In this document: in pieces, positions 1 to 8,944 of the stretch | Layout of the letters: each line of letters begins with the position of its first letter | Numbering within the stretch: the stretch's first letter is position 1 | Source: Arthrobacter castelli DSM 16402 | GTDB lineage: Bacteria > Actinomycetota > Actinomycetes > Actinomycetales > Micrococcaceae | Reading direction: 5' to 3' | Length of the DNA stretch: 64,000 nt | Assembly (NCBI RefSeq): GCF_000430705.1 | Contig: NZ_AUMN01000010.1 | Location: forward strand, 1 to 64,000 | Notes under the pieces: model-generated | What the model saw: only the letters and a program-made list of their open reading frames with translations | Told to the model about the DNA's origin: nothing | The model's database searches: none | Translations under genes and position numbers: made by a program

Positions 1-303
1 TACCACGCCAGCCCTGCCCGGGGCCGGCAACTGGTCACCGAAATACTGACCTCGTTCCCCACGTGCCCGATCCCTGAGATCGCCCGCCTCGGACGGAGCC
101 TGCGGGCGTGGAAGAGTGCGATACTGGCCTACTTCGATACCGGAGGAGCATCAAACGGTCCCACCGAAGCGATTAACGGCGTCATCGAAACCACCCGCCG
201 TATCGCCCGCGGATTCCGCAACTTCGCCAACTACAGGCTCAGATGCCTACTGGCCGCCGGCGGCCACCGCCCCTACCGGCGAAAAACCGCTAACCATGCC
301 TAA
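1..303 (+). CDS. ISL3-family transposase, C-terminal part (5' end outside window)
   Basis: The reading frame is open from base 1 to the TAA at 301-303, so the N-terminal part lies left of the window. The translated end contains AYFDTGGASNGPTEAING followed by an R-x-ARGFRNFANYRLR stretch, which is the conserved C-terminal signature of ISL3-family DDE transposases; the Glu in the TEAING segment is the likely third catalytic acidic residue. The enzyme would cut and rejoin the ends of its own IS. A short sequence resembling an ISL3 terminal repeat follows the stop codon at once, so the IS ends here. Whether the full element is intact cannot be told from this window. Confidence 0.9.
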   Translation, partial: YHASPARGRQLVTEILTSFPTCPIPEIARLGRSLRAWKSAILAYFDTGGASNGPTEAINGVIETTRRIARGFRNFANYRLRCLLAAGGHRPYRRKTANHA

Positions 304-315
304 ATGCGAAGAGCC
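296..315. repeat. Putative right terminal inverted repeat of the ISL3 element
   Basis: Read inward from 315 the sequence starts GGCTCTTCGCATTTAGGC, matching the GG(C/T)TCTT start typical of ISL3-family ends. It overlaps the transposase stop codon. The 8 bp just outside (316-323) would be one copy of the target duplication, but the other copy is out of view. Confidence 0.6.
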
Positions 316-319
316 GCTT

Positions 320-496
320 ATGTCCCTTGGCCTATCAAGAACAGCAACCATTTCCATTTCCGAATATATAACGGAGGATAACTGGACATCAGGGGAATGC
401 CTGGAATGGCTGGCGGCGCAGAATCTTGAAGGACTTGATCTTCCGATGCTTGTTCAACGCGAAATAGGCGACCTTTTGACTGACCCTCCACGGTGA
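320..496 (+). other. Short unassigned ORF next to the IS end
   Basis: An ATG at 320 opens a 58-codon frame ending at 496. The product contains WLAAQNLEGLDLPMLVQREI and has no family I recognise. The interval 316-603 is much less GC-rich than its surroundings. It could be the 3' remnant of a gene cut by the IS or simply non-coding; I see no good ribosome binding site. Confidence 0.2.
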
Positions 497-603
497 TTCG
501 GGATCTCAAATCCGCTTCGTTTAATTTCTTTAGGTTTAGGGACCAAAGATATATTGAAGTTCGCCGAAGGAAGGAAGGAATTTCAGTTGATATTTGCAGG
601 TTC

Positions 604-1807
604 TCAATGCAGTTCCAAGACATTCAGCAGATCTTTCACCCTGGTGTCTTGGTCTTCGGCGAGCATCTCGTTGATGAGGAATGAGAAGCCGAGTTTGTGG
701 GTGGGCCACGTGCCGTGGAGGCCGCCGCCGGCGCCGGAGTGGCCGAAGGCGGGTTCGACGGGGCCGTAGGTGCCGATGGGGTCGGCGACTTCGTAGCCGA
801 GGCCAAAGCGCAGGGGGCGGTCGTTGATGGCGTCGGTGCCTTCGGACCAGGTCCGGGTGGCGTCGGCAAGGGCTTCGTCGGAAACAACTTTGCCTGCGGC
901 GATCTGGGAGTAGAGGTTGGCCATGGCGTCGGCGGTGCCGATGCCTCCGCCGGCTGCGAGTTCGCCGCGGTGGAATTCGCCGAAGTTGGCCTGGAGTTTC
1001 TCGCTCATCAGGGTGCTGCCGTACATGCGGTCGACGATCTTGCGTCGTTCGGGGTCGGTGAGGAAGGTGCTGATGGCGTAGTTGTCGGAGCGGAAGATTT
1101 CGGCGACGCGGCCTTCGAGTTCTTCAGGCAGGCCGAGGTGGATGTCGAGTCCGAGGGGTTCGGCGATGAGTTCACGGATGAGCTGGCCCGCGGATTTGCC
1201 GGTGGCGCGGACGAAGACTTCGTTCATCAGGTAGCCGTAGGTGATGGCGTGGTAGGCGACCTTCGAACCGGGTTCCCAGAGTGGCTCCTGGGCGGCGAGC
1301 ACAGCAGCATTGGCGGTGTTATCGAGCGGGGCCCATTCGCCTTCGGGCTCCGGGTCGACGTAGACGAGGCCGGTGGTGTGGTTGAGCAGCTGGGAGACGG
1401 TGACGTTTTCCTTGCCGGCGGTGGCGAATTCGGGCCAGTAGTTGGCGACCTTCTTGCGCACTTCGAGCTTGCCTTGGTCGACGAGGATGGCGGCGACGGT
1501 GGCGACGAGTCCTTTGGTGCCGGAGAACATCACGGCCATGGTGTCCGGTCCCCATGGGTCGGTGATCGGTGCGGTGGGGGAGTCGCGGCGGGTGGTGGGC
1601 CCGCCGGGGGAGGGGGCCCGGGGGGGGGGGGTCGCGGGGGGTGGTGCCCCCGCCGTAGAAGCGCACCAGTGGCTGGCCTTCGCGGTAGACGCAGAAGGCC
1701 ATGCCGCCTTGGGAGGTCTCCAGGTGCTTGGCGAAGGTCTCGCTCAGCCGCTCGAATCCTTCGGTGGGCAGTCCGCCGTCGTTATACGCCTGGAAGTCCG
1801 TGCTCAA
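604..1807 (-). pseudogene. EstB-like serine hydrolase (class C beta-lactamase fold), frameshifted
   Basis: A TTG start at 1807 is supported by AAGGAG five bases upstream. The first ~58 codons read STDFQAYNDGG... to RFYGGG; the frame then breaks in a G/C-homopolymer tract at about 1600-1650. The remainder (604 to ~1600) reads on in another frame through MFSGTKGLVATV (the SxxK nucleophile), a TYGYLMNEV segment (Tyr motif) and FGHSGAGGG (third motif). Family members run straight from a YGG(T)ARDSPT-like stretch into this part. Here a related but garbled copy of that stretch, rich in P codons, seems to be inserted, so an imperfect duplication or a homopolymer sequencing error explains the break. 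It is the last gene of the carnitine/ABC block, 128 bp after the ATPase. The family hydrolyses esters or beta-lactams; the substrate here is unknown. Confidence 0.8.
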
Positions 1808-1935
1808 GGGTGCTCCTTATTCAAAGATGGTGGTGCAGGCAGTGGCTGCCGAGTGAGGTGCCAGCGTGGCTCGCCGGGATGGGGTGAGGTGGGCAGCCCG
1901 GCCGCGTCCGACGTCGAACGCGGCCGGGTGCCAGC

Positions 1936-3699
1936 CTACATCGAGGGTACGTTGGCCAGCAGCTGCTGGGTGTAGCTGTGCTGCGGGTTCTCCAGCACGT
2001 CCCCGGTGACGCCGAGGTCAACGATCTGCCCTTTCTGCAGCACGGCGAGGCGCTGCGAGATGTGCCGGGCCAGCGCGATGTTGTGCGTGACGAAGAGCAT
2101 GGCCATGCCGGTATCGAGCTGCAGGGTGCGCAGCAGGTCGATGATGGAGGCCTGCACGGACACGTCCAGCGCGGAGGTGACTTCGTCACAGACCAGCACC
2201 GAGGGGGCGTTGACCAGGGCGCGGGCGATGGCCACGCGCTGGCGTTCGCCGCCGGAGAGCTGGCCGGGTCGGCGGTCCAGGTAGGAGGCGCCGAGCCGGA
2301 CCTGGTCGAGCCCTTCGGTGACCATGGTGCGGCGCTGGGCCTTGCTGTATTTGCCGGACATCAGCAGCGGTACTTCCACTGATTCGGCGACGGTGCGTCT
2401 TGGGCTCAGCGAGGAGAACGGGGACTGGAAGACGTACTGGATCCGGTGCCGCTCGGATGCGGTGCGGTCCCGGGTGCCGTGCGCCAGTTCGGTGCCGGCC
2501 AGGGACACGGAGCCGTGGAAGGTGTCGTTCAGGCCGGCGATGCAGCGGGCCAGGGTGGTCTTGCCGGAGCCGGATTCGCCCAGCAGCATCATGGATTCGC
2601 CTTCGGTCAGCGCCAGGTCGATGCCGTCGAGCACCTGGTTGGAGCCGTAGGCCAGCCGCAGGTCCTTGACCGAGAGCAGGTTGCCGTCGGCGTCAGTGCC
2701 CTCCGGCGCAGCTGCCGAAGTGGCGGCAGGTGCTGCGGTGTGCTTGCCGCCGGCGGACGGAGCCGCCAGCCCCGGCGCGACTGACGAATTGGCCTTGCCG
2801 GTTTCCGGGTCGACGACGGGCATGTCACCGGTGATGGCGGTGACGTCGCCAATGCGGCGGCGTCCGGCCAGGTCCGGGACGGCGGAGAGCAGCTTGCGGG
2901 TGTAGCGGTGCTGCGGTTTGTACAGCACCTGCTTCACGTCGCCGGCCTCCACCACGTCGCCGGAGAGCATCACGGCGACTTCGTCGGCGATTTCGGCGAC
3001 GACGGCGAGGTCGTGGGTGATGTAGAGCCCGGCGACGTGGTACTTCTCGGCCAGCCCGTGGATGGTCTGCAGCACCAGCGCCTGGGTGGTCACGTCCAGT
3101 CCGGTGGTCGGCTCGTCGAGCACCATCACCTCGGGGCGGCAGGCGAAGGCCATGGCGATGCCGACGCGCTGCTGCTGCCCGCCGGAGAGCTGGTGCGGCC
3201 AGCGGCGCTGGTAGGCGGTGTCGTTGGCGAGTCCGACGTCGGTCAGCACCCCGGCGAGGCGCTCGCGGCGTTCGGCGTCGGTCTTGCCGTAGCCGTGCAC
3301 GCGGAGCACTTCGAGGATCTGGTCGCCGATCCGCATCGCGGGGTTCAGCGACAGCGCGGGGTCCTGGGGCACGTAGGAGATGGAGCCGCCGCGCAGCCCG
3401 CGCCGTCCGGTCTCGGGCAGCGAGAGCACATCGGTGCTGCCTTCCTCGTACTTGTTCTTGATCTCGATGGTGCCGCCGGTGTGCTTCAGCCCGGTGCGGA
3501 AGTGGCCCAGGCAGGCCAGCCCGGCGGTGGTCTTGCCGGAGCCGGACTCGCCCACCAGGGCCAGGACGCGGCCGGGGGTCAGGGCAAAGGAAATGCCGTG
3601 CAGGATTTCCTTGCCGCCGAGGGTGGCCACGGCCAGGTTCTCGGCCTGCAGCACGTAGCCGGCCGCCGTCGTCGTCGTTTCTGCTGCTTGAATGCTCAC
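1936..3699 (-). CDS. Oligopeptide-type ABC transporter, fused double ATPase (DppD-DppF)
   Basis: This 587-residue protein holds two complete ABC domains. The first has Walker [10 protein letters not shown] near residues 50-58 and signature LSGGQQQRV; the second has another GESGSGKTT and LSGGERQRV, joined by an Ala/Pro-rich linker of about 50 residues. It would power both halves of the importer formed with the two permeases upstream. The GTG start at 3699 overlaps the permease stop by four bases (GTGA), implying translational coupling. Fused DppDF proteins are common in actinobacteria. By position the substrate is probably carnitine, betaine or a related compound rather than peptide, but that is inference. 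Confidence 0.93.
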   Translation of the reverse strand: MSIQAAETTTTAAGYVLQAENLAVATLGGKEILHGISFALTPGRVLALVGESGSGKTTAGLACLGHFRTGLKHTGGTIEIKNKYEEGSTDVLSLPETGRRGLRGGSISYVPQDPALSLNPAMRIGDQILEVLRVHGYGKTDAERRERLAGVLTDVGLANDTAYQRRWPHQLSGGQQQRVGIAMAFACRPEVMVLDEPTTGLDVTTQALVLQTIHGLAEKYHVAGLYITHDLAVVAEIADEVAVMLSGDVVEAGDVKQVLYKPQHRYTRKLLSAVPDLAGRRRIGDVTAITGDMPVVDPETGKANSSVAPGLAAPSAGGKHTAAPAATSAAAPEGTDADGNLLSVKDLRLAYGSNQVLDGIDLALTEGESMMLLGESGSGKTTLARCIAGLNDTFHGSVSLAGTELAHGTRDRTASERHRIQYVFQSPFSSLSPRRTVAESVEVPLLMSGKYSKAQRRTMVTEGLDQVRLGASYLDRRPGQLSGGERQRVAIARALVNAPSVLVCDEVTSALDVSVQASIIDLLRTLQLDTGMAMLFVTHNIALARHISQRLAVLQKGQIVDLGVTGDVLENPQHSYTQQLLANVPSM

Positions 3700-4601
3700 T
3701 TGGTCTCCTCCACATTGGCCGAGGCGCGGGCCAGGGCGTCGGTGATCAGGTTGCTGCCCACGGTCAACACCGCGATGGCGGCCACCGGCAGGATCACGCC
3801 CCACGGCTGCAGCATCAGGGCGATGCGGTTCTCGTTGATCATCAGGCCCCAGCCGGCTGTGGGCGGCTGCAGCCCCAGTCCCAGGAAGGACAGCGAGGCG
3901 ATGGCAGCGATCGAGTAGGTCATCCGCAGCCCGAGTTCGACCATCAGCGGGCCGGTGATGTTGGGCAGCACGTCCTTGCCCAGGATCTTCCAGCGTGGCA
4001 CCGCGTACATTTCCGCGGCGCGGACGAAGTCCTCGGTGATCACGCCGGCGGCGGCCGAGCGGGTGACGCGGGCGATCCGCGGTGCGTGGGTGATGCCGAT
4101 GACGGTGACCAGCACCCAGCCCTGCGGGCCGAGCACGGTGATGGCCAGCAGCGCGAACACCAGCTGCGGCAGCGCGAGCAGCACGTCGTTGCCGCGCATG
4201 ATCACGCTGTCCAGCCAGCCGCCCTGGTAGGCGGCGATCATGCCGGCCGCGGCGCCGAGCACCATGCCCATGGCGGTGGCCAGGGCGGCGTAGATCAGCA
4301 GCCGCAGCCCGCCGTCAAGGAAGCGGGAGAGGATGTCGCGGCCCAGGTTGTCGGTGCCGAACCAGCCGTCGGGCTGGAAGGGGCGGCCGGAGAACTCGGT
4401 GCTGGTGTAGCCGGTGGCCCAGGGCAGCAGCAGCGGGCCGACGACGGCGACCAGCACGATGATGCCGGTGAGCACCATGCCGATTTTGGCCTGCTTTTGC
4501 TTCATCATCCGCCGGAACAGGCCCGGCGGGGTTTCGATTTCCTTCGAGACTGCTTCGGGCGTTTCTTCCGGCGACCGGGCACCGGATTCGAGGGTGCTCA
4601 T
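3696..4601 (-). CDS. ABC transporter permease, DppC type
   Basis: A 301-residue inner-membrane permease (BPD_transp_1 family) with a cytoplasmic N-terminus, a first helix near residues 35-60 (IGMVLTGIIVLVAVVGPLLL) and five further helices. The GTDNLGRDILSR segment is typical of DppC/OppC proteins, and an EAA-type loop lies around VRAAEMYAVPRWKILGKDV. Its ATG overlaps the stop of the DppB-type permease by four bases and its own stop overlaps the ATPase start, so the transporter genes form one tightly coupled operon. Confidence 0.93.
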   Translation of the reverse strand: MSTLESGARSPEETPEAVSKEIETPPGLFRRMMKQKQAKIGMVLTGIIVLVAVVGPLLLPWATGYTSTEFSGRPFQPDGWFGTDNLGRDILSRFLDGGLRLLIYAALATAMGMVLGAAAGMIAAYQGGWLDSVIMRGNDVLLALPQLVFALLAITVLGPQGWVLVTVIGITHAPRIARVTRSAAAGVITEDFVRAAEMYAVPRWKILGKDVLPNITGPLMVELGLRMTYSIAAIASLSFLGLGLQPPTAGWGLMINENRIALMLQPWGVILPVAAIAVLTVGSNLITDALARASANVEETK

Positions 4602-5551
4602 GAGGCTGACTCCGTCCGTAGCTTGGGATTGGTCAGGATGCCGACGATGTCGGCCAGCAGGTTGACCACGATGTAGAGCGCCGCGATCAACATGGACAGG
4701 GCCTGCACGACCTGCACGTCACGGTTAGCCACCGCGTCCACCAGCGCCTGGCCGATGCCGGGGTAGCGGAAGAGGAACTCGACCACCACGATGCCGCCGG
4801 CCAGCCAGGCCAGCTGGATGGCGACCACCTGGGCCACCGGGGCCAGCGCGTGGGGCACGGCGTGGCGGGTGATCACCTGGCGTTCGGGAACGCCCTTGAG
4901 CCGGGCCATTTCCACGTAGCCCGAATCCAGCACCTCCACCATGGTGGCGCGCATCATCCGGATAATGTACGGCATCACCACCAGCACCAGGGTCAGCACC
5001 GGCAGGATCAGCTGGGCCGGGTACTCCCAGACTTCCTGCCCGGGTGGTGACATGGTCACCGCGGGCAGGATGCGGAAGACGGTGGTGGAGAAGACCGTTA
5101 TCAGCACGATGCCGATGACGAACTCCGGCAGCGCGGCCAGCACCAGCGAGATGGCACTGGCGGTGTGGTCGCCGGCCTTGCCGCGGCGCAGCGCGCTGTA
5201 GGCGCCGACGATGATGCCCACCGGGATGGCGATGACCGCCGCGGCGACCATCAGCACCAGCGAGGCGGAGATGCGCTCGCCGAGCAGTTCGCCCACGGAG
5301 GCGCCGGTGACGGAGGCGCCGAAGTCGCCGACGAACAGGCCGCCGAGCCAGCTGAAGTAGCGCAGCCAGGCCGGTTCGTTCAGGCCCATCTGCTCGCGCA
5401 AGGCTTCCAGCCGCTCCGGGGTGGCCTGCTGGCCGAGCATCGCCCGGGCGGGGTCGCCGGGCAGCAGCAGCGTGGCTACGAACACCAGCACCGAGATGAT
5501 GAACAGAATGACGAGGCTGATCAGCAGCCGTCGGGTAATGAGTTTCAGCAT
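4598..5551 (-). CDS. ABC transporter permease, DppB type
   Basis: A 317-residue permease beginning MLKLITRRLLISLVILFIIS, with the usual DppB six-helix layout and the N-terminal periplasmic-side motif LPGDPARAMLGQQATPERL. The EAA loop is VEMARLKGVPERQVITRHAVPH. The start codon touches the last base of the binding-protein stop at 5551, and the end overlaps the next permease by four bases. It forms the translocation channel with the DppC-type subunit. Confidence 0.93.
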   Translation of the reverse strand: MLKLITRRLLISLVILFIISVLVFVATLLLPGDPARAMLGQQATPERLEALREQMGLNEPAWLRYFSWLGGLFVGDFGASVTGASVGELLGERISASLVLMVAAAVIAIPVGIIVGAYSALRRGKAGDHTASAISLVLAALPEFVIGIVLITVFSTTVFRILPAVTMSPPGQEVWEYPAQLILPVLTLVLVVMPYIIRMMRATMVEVLDSGYVEMARLKGVPERQVITRHAVPHALAPVAQVVAIQLAWLAGGIVVVEFLFRYPGIGQALVDAVANRDVQVVQALSMLIAALYIVVNLLADIVGILTNPKLRTESAS

Positions 5552-7263
5552 CAGGCCCTACCTCCCAACCAGACGCGGCGGAAATCGAAGCCGGACAACG
5601 CCAGTCCGGTGCGGTTGGGGACCAGCCCGGCCACGTACCGCTGGTACGCATCGGCCTGGTTGGAGAAGCCCCAGATAATGTAGCCGCCCTCGTTATATTC
5701 GAGGGTCTGCGCCTCGGCGATCAGCTTGTTGCGGGCCTTGTCGTCGGTGGTGGAGCGGGCCTCGTGGTAGAGCGCGATGAACTTCTGGTTGTTGAAGTGC
5801 GTCTCGTTGAACGGGGAGTCTGGCAGCGCGCAGTTGTTCGCCTGAGGCAGGAAGTTCCGGGTGTACCAGAAGTCCTGCGCGAAGGTCCATTCCAGGTAGT
5901 TCTCGCCGAAGAAGGTGGTGGTGTCCACCCGGCGGATGTTGACGTTGATGCCGGCATCCTTGGCCTGCTGCGCGAAGACCTGCGCGGCGGAGACGGCGCC
6001 GGCCTGGATTGGTGCGGTGACCAGTTCGACGTCGAGCCCGTCCGGGTAGCCGGCCTCGGCCAGCAGCTGCTTGGCCTTTTTGATGTCCTGCTTTCGCTGC
6101 GGGAGTTTCTCGGCGTAGCCGGGGTCGAACGGGGCGTAGAGGTCGTTGCCCACCGTGCCGTTGCCGCTGAGCACCTGCTCGATCATCTGTTCGCGGTCCA
6201 CGGCGTAGCGGAAGGCCTGTCGCACGCGGACGTCGTCGAACGGTTTCTTATCCACGCGCATGGTGAACGGCATCCACATGCCGGTCTCCGAATTGAGGAT
6301 GTCGATGCGGGGGTCGGTGTCGAGGACTTCGAGCAGCGCCAGTGGGATCTGGCCGATGGCGTCGACCTGGGTGGACAGCAGCGCGTTGATCATCGCGTCG
6401 CTGTCATCGAAGTTCAGGATCATCAGCTCGTCGAGGTACGGCAGGTTGTCCAGCCAGTAGTGCTCGTTGCGGCTGAACACGCTGCGCTGTCCCGGGGTGA
6501 AGGACTCGGCCTTGAACGGGCCGGTGCCGATTGGCTTGGCCGGGTCGTAGTCCTCGGGGACGATTCCCATCGCGTACTGGCCGATGGAGTCGTCGAAGGT
6601 GGCCACCGGGGTGTTGAGCCGGAACTCGACCAGGTGGTCGTTGATCACCACGACGTTGTCCAGGATGCCGAGGCCTGAAGCCCCGGACTTGGGGTCGTCG
6701 GGGTCGGTGATGCGAGCGAACGTGGCTGCCACATCGCGGCCGGTCATCGGCCGGCCGTCGTGGAACTTCACGTCCTTGCGCAGTTCAACCGTCCAGGTCT
6801 TGGCGTCCGACGACGGCGTGGCGCGGGTGGCCAGCAGCGGCTTCAGCTCGAAGTTCTCGTCCCGGTAGAGCAGCGATTCGTAGAGGGACACCACGCGGGC
6901 GATATCGGTGGTGCTGACCGGGATGTGCGCGTCCAGGGTGTCCGCGGCGCCGCCGCCGGCGAGCCCGATGCGCAGCGTGCCGCCGTGCTGCGGCTGGCCG
7001 GTTGGCGTGGCCAGCTGGTTGGGCGCGGGGCCGCCGCAGGCGGTGAGGGCGGCGCCGACGCCGAGGGCCATGGACCCGCCGAGCACGTTGCGGCGCGACC
7101 AGCGACCGGAGGTGATGGCGCCGGCCGCGCGGGAGATGGCACCGGGGGACCCGGTGCTGGCGCCGATGTTGGGGGAGCCGGCTGCGATGGCCGGGGTGGA
7201 ACTGGAACTGCCGGGCGCGCCCGGCGGATTCGGCTCCAATGGCTGTTGCGATTGGTGGTGCAT
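5551..7263 (-). CDS. ABC transporter substrate-binding lipoprotein (SBP_bac_5), Tat signal
   Basis: A 570-residue solute-binding protein of the oligopeptide/nickel family. The N-terminus is unusually long before the twin arginines (SRRNVLGG, Arg57-Arg58), followed by a hydrophobic stretch and the lipobox LTACGG with Cys76, so it is likely exported folded by Tat and lipid-anchored. The mature part has the family core, for example YESLLYRDENFELKPLLA and WTVELRKDVKFHDGRPM. The ATG at 7263 has AAGGAAA eight bases upstream. It lies 62 bp after the thioesterase and leads the transporter genes. Because carnitine enzymes precede it, it may bind carnitine or a quaternary-ammonium derivative; peptides remain possible. 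Confidence 0.92.
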   Translation of the reverse strand: MHHQSQQPLEPNPPGAPGSSSSTPAIAAGSPNIGASTGSPGAISRAAGAITSGRWSRRNVLGGSMALGVGAALTACGGPAPNQLATPTGQPQHGGTLRIGLAGGGAADTLDAHIPVSTTDIARVVSLYESLLYRDENFELKPLLATRATPSSDAKTWTVELRKDVKFHDGRPMTGRDVAATFARITDPDDPKSGASGLGILDNVVVINDHLVEFRLNTPVATFDDSIGQYAMGIVPEDYDPAKPIGTGPFKAESFTPGQRSVFSRNEHYWLDNLPYLDELMILNFDDSDAMINALLSTQVDAIGQIPLALLEVLDTDPRIDILNSETGMWMPFTMRVDKKPFDDVRVRQAFRYAVDREQMIEQVLSGNGTVGNDLYAPFDPGYAEKLPQRKQDIKKAKQLLAEAGYPDGLDVELVTAPIQAGAVSAAQVFAQQAKDAGINVNIRRVDTTTFFGENYLEWTFAQDFWYTRNFLPQANNCALPDSPFNETHFNNQKFIALYHEARSTTDDKARNKLIAEAQTLEYNEGGYIIWGFSNQADAYQRYVAGLVPNRTGLALSGFDFRRVWLGGRA

Positions 7264-7325
7264 TGACTCGTTTCCTTATCAAAGGGGTGCTGCATCAGAT
7301 GCAGTGCGGCGCTGGCCGCTGGGGA

Positions 7326-7925
7326 CTACAGGGAGACGGAACGCCCCACCCAGTCCGGGGGTGGGGTGTGTACAGCTTGCTGGGTGAAGCTGTCGATATT
7401 GGCCTCGATGGTTTGCGGGAAGCCGCTGGTCCTGCCTGTGGTCGAATCCACGTGCAGGGCCAGTAATTCCTCGGTGGCGATCAGGGTGCCGGTCTCCGCC
7501 CGGGTCTCCACGCGCTCGCTGGCGCTCGCTTGGTCGACCACCGGGGCGGTGGTCGAGTAAGGCGCTCCGCGCCGCATCGAGACCGCGCTTGCTTGGTCGA
7601 CCACCGGGTGCGAATACATTTCGTGGGCCAGGTGCAGTTTCTTGGCGGCGGAACCGGCGATCGTCGTCGTCACTGTCAACGGCGCGCCCGCTCCGGTTTC
7701 TGCCAGGTACCGCACGTGCGCTTCGACGGTGTAGAGGGAGGCGCCGGTGTCCTTCCGGTAGGTCGCGTCCATGCCGAGGGCCTCCATCGCGGCGTCGGTG
7801 GCGTAGCCGAAGACGAGCACGTAGAACGCCTCGGACATGTGGCCGTTGTAATCGATCCACTCGTCCAGCACCGTGCACTCATACGGAGGCAGCGCCGCGC
7901 CCATGCCATGTGCCGCCGTCGTCAT
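7326..7925 (-). CDS. Hotdog-fold acyl-CoA thioesterase, probable betainyl-CoA thioesterase, with repeat-derived insertion
   Basis: The 199-residue product has the 4HBT/hotdog signature WIDYNGHMSEAFY at about residues 23-35, where the Asp/Asn-Gly-His-Met turn forms the active site. Betainyl-CoA thioesterases fused or adjacent to L-carnitine dehydrogenase are known, and here its ATG shares the last base of the dehydrogenase stop region at 7925. It would release glycine betaine from betainyl-CoA in the cytoplasm. Usual length is about 150-165 residues; residues ~107-143 (VVDQASAV...VVDQASAS...) are extra and are encoded by a palindromic DNA repeat inserted in frame between HEMYSHP and ETGTLIATEE. 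The catalytic core is intact, so activity may persist, but the insertion falls in a beta-strand connection and could impair folding. Confidence 0.85.
   Translation of the reverse strand: MTTAAHGMGAALPPYECTVLDEWIDYNGHMSEAFYVLVFGYATDAAMEALGMDATYRKDTGASLYTVEAHVRYLAETGAGAPLTVTTTIAGSAAKKLHLAHEMYSHPVVDQASAVSMRRGAPYSTTAPVVDQASASERVETRAETGTLIATEELLALHVDSTTGRTSGFPQTIEANIDSFTQQAVHTPPPDWVGRSVSL
7505..7610. repeat. Palindromic (REP-like) repeat element inside the thioesterase gene
   Basis: GCTTGGTCGACCACCGGG occurs at 7528-7545 and exactly again at 7591-7608, 63 bp (21 codons) apart. Between them TCGACCACC (7534-7542) pairs with GGTGGTCGA (7548-7556) across a five-base loop. The flanks GAGCGC-rich / GGTCTCGA-type sequences resemble short mobile intergenic palindromes common in high-GC actinobacteria. 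Its length keeps the host reading frame open. I saw no other copy in this window. Confidence 0.75.
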
Positions 7926-8935
7926 CAGCTTTGCCCCTTGACGGACGCAATCACGTTGCGGATGGCGATGATGACCTCGTCCCGCTCGGCGATCAGCTCG
8001 TCGACCGGCCGCGGCTCGGCGTCATCGACGCCGTCGACGACGTCGTCACGCAGCTGGCTGGTCAGTTCCGGGGCGTCCAGCCGGGTCCACGGGGACTTCA
8101 GCGACGGGCCGAAGTGGTCAAGCATGTGGCTCATGCCGCCCTGGCCGCCGGCGAGGTGGAAGGTGGTCATCGGGCCGTGGATGGGCCACCGCAGGCCGGG
8201 GCCGTCGGTAATGGAGCGGTCGATCTGCTCCACGGTGGCCTCGCCGTTGTCGATCATGTGCAGGGCCTCGCGCCAGAGCGCTTCCTGCAGCCGGTTGGCG
8301 ATGAAGCCGGGGACTTCGTGGTCCATGGTGATCACGGACTTGCCGATGGAGTCGTAGAACGCGGACGCCCACTTCACCGCTTCCGGCGCGGTGCGCTCGC
8401 CGCCGACAACCTCGACCAGCGGGATCAGGTACGGCGGGTTGAACGGGTGGCCGACCACCAGGCGGGACGGGTCGGCCGCCTCGGTGGCCATCTCGGTCAT
8501 GCTGTAGCCCGAGGTGGAGGAGGCGATGACGACGCCGGGCGCGGTCACCTTGTCGATGTCGGCGAGCAGCTGGCGCTTCAGCTCCAGTTTTTCCGGTGCG
8601 GATTCCTGGATGAAGCCCACGCCGTCGACCGCTTCGGCCAGGTCGGTGTGGACGGTGAAGTTGTCCTTATCGGCGGTCTCCGCCAGGCCGAGCTTGGTCA
8701 GCGCCGGCCAGGCGGCGTCGATCAGCGCGCTCAGCTTGTCGCCGGCGTCGGGGGAGGGGTCCCAGATCTTGACGCGGAATCCGCGGGCGAGGAAGTAGGC
8801 CGCCCAGCCGCCGCCAATGGTGCCGGCGCCGACGCAGGCGACTGTGCCGACGTCGGCCATGTTGGGTGCGGGCACTGTGGCTGCTTCGGCACCCGGGGTG
8901 CTGCCGGCGTCGTGCACGTTGCTGTTAATACTCAT
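7925..8935 (-). CDS. lcdH: L-carnitine dehydrogenase (3-hydroxyacyl-CoA dehydrogenase family)
   Basis: A 336-residue NAD-dependent dehydrogenase. The Rossmann motif GAGTIGGGW is at residues 36-44, and the 3HCDH catalytic region SSTSGYSMTEM...HPFNPPYLIPLVEVV follows. The C-terminal half has the carnitine-dehydrogenase-type segment DGPGLRWPIHGPMTTFHLAG and then SHMLDHFGPSLKSPWTRL. It would oxidise L-carnitine to 3-dehydrocarnitine with NAD+. The first 25 residues are poorly conserved, so translation could instead begin at Met26 (8860). It sits 9 bp after the cleavage-enzyme gene and abuts the thioesterase, giving the order of the pathway. Confidence 0.87.
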   Translation of the reverse strand: MSINSNVHDAGSTPGAEAATVPAPNMADVGTVACVGAGTIGGGWAAYFLARGFRVKIWDPSPDAGDKLSALIDAAWPALTKLGLAETADKDNFTVHTDLAEAVDGVGFIQESAPEKLELKRQLLADIDKVTAPGVVIASSTSGYSMTEMATEAADPSRLVVGHPFNPPYLIPLVEVVGGERTAPEAVKWASAFYDSIGKSVITMDHEVPGFIANRLQEALWREALHMIDNGEATVEQIDRSITDGPGLRWPIHGPMTTFHLAGGQGGMSHMLDHFGPSLKSPWTRLDAPELTSQLRDDVVDGVDDAEPRPVDELIAERDEVIIAIRNVIASVKGQS

Positions 8936-8944
8936 CCGGCTGCT

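Noticed and set aside
697-1887. Long plus-strand Gly/Ala/Val/Asp-rich frame
   Set aside because: It is the mirror of the minus-strand serine hydrolase; composition is that of a GC-rich antisense frame and no domain is seen.
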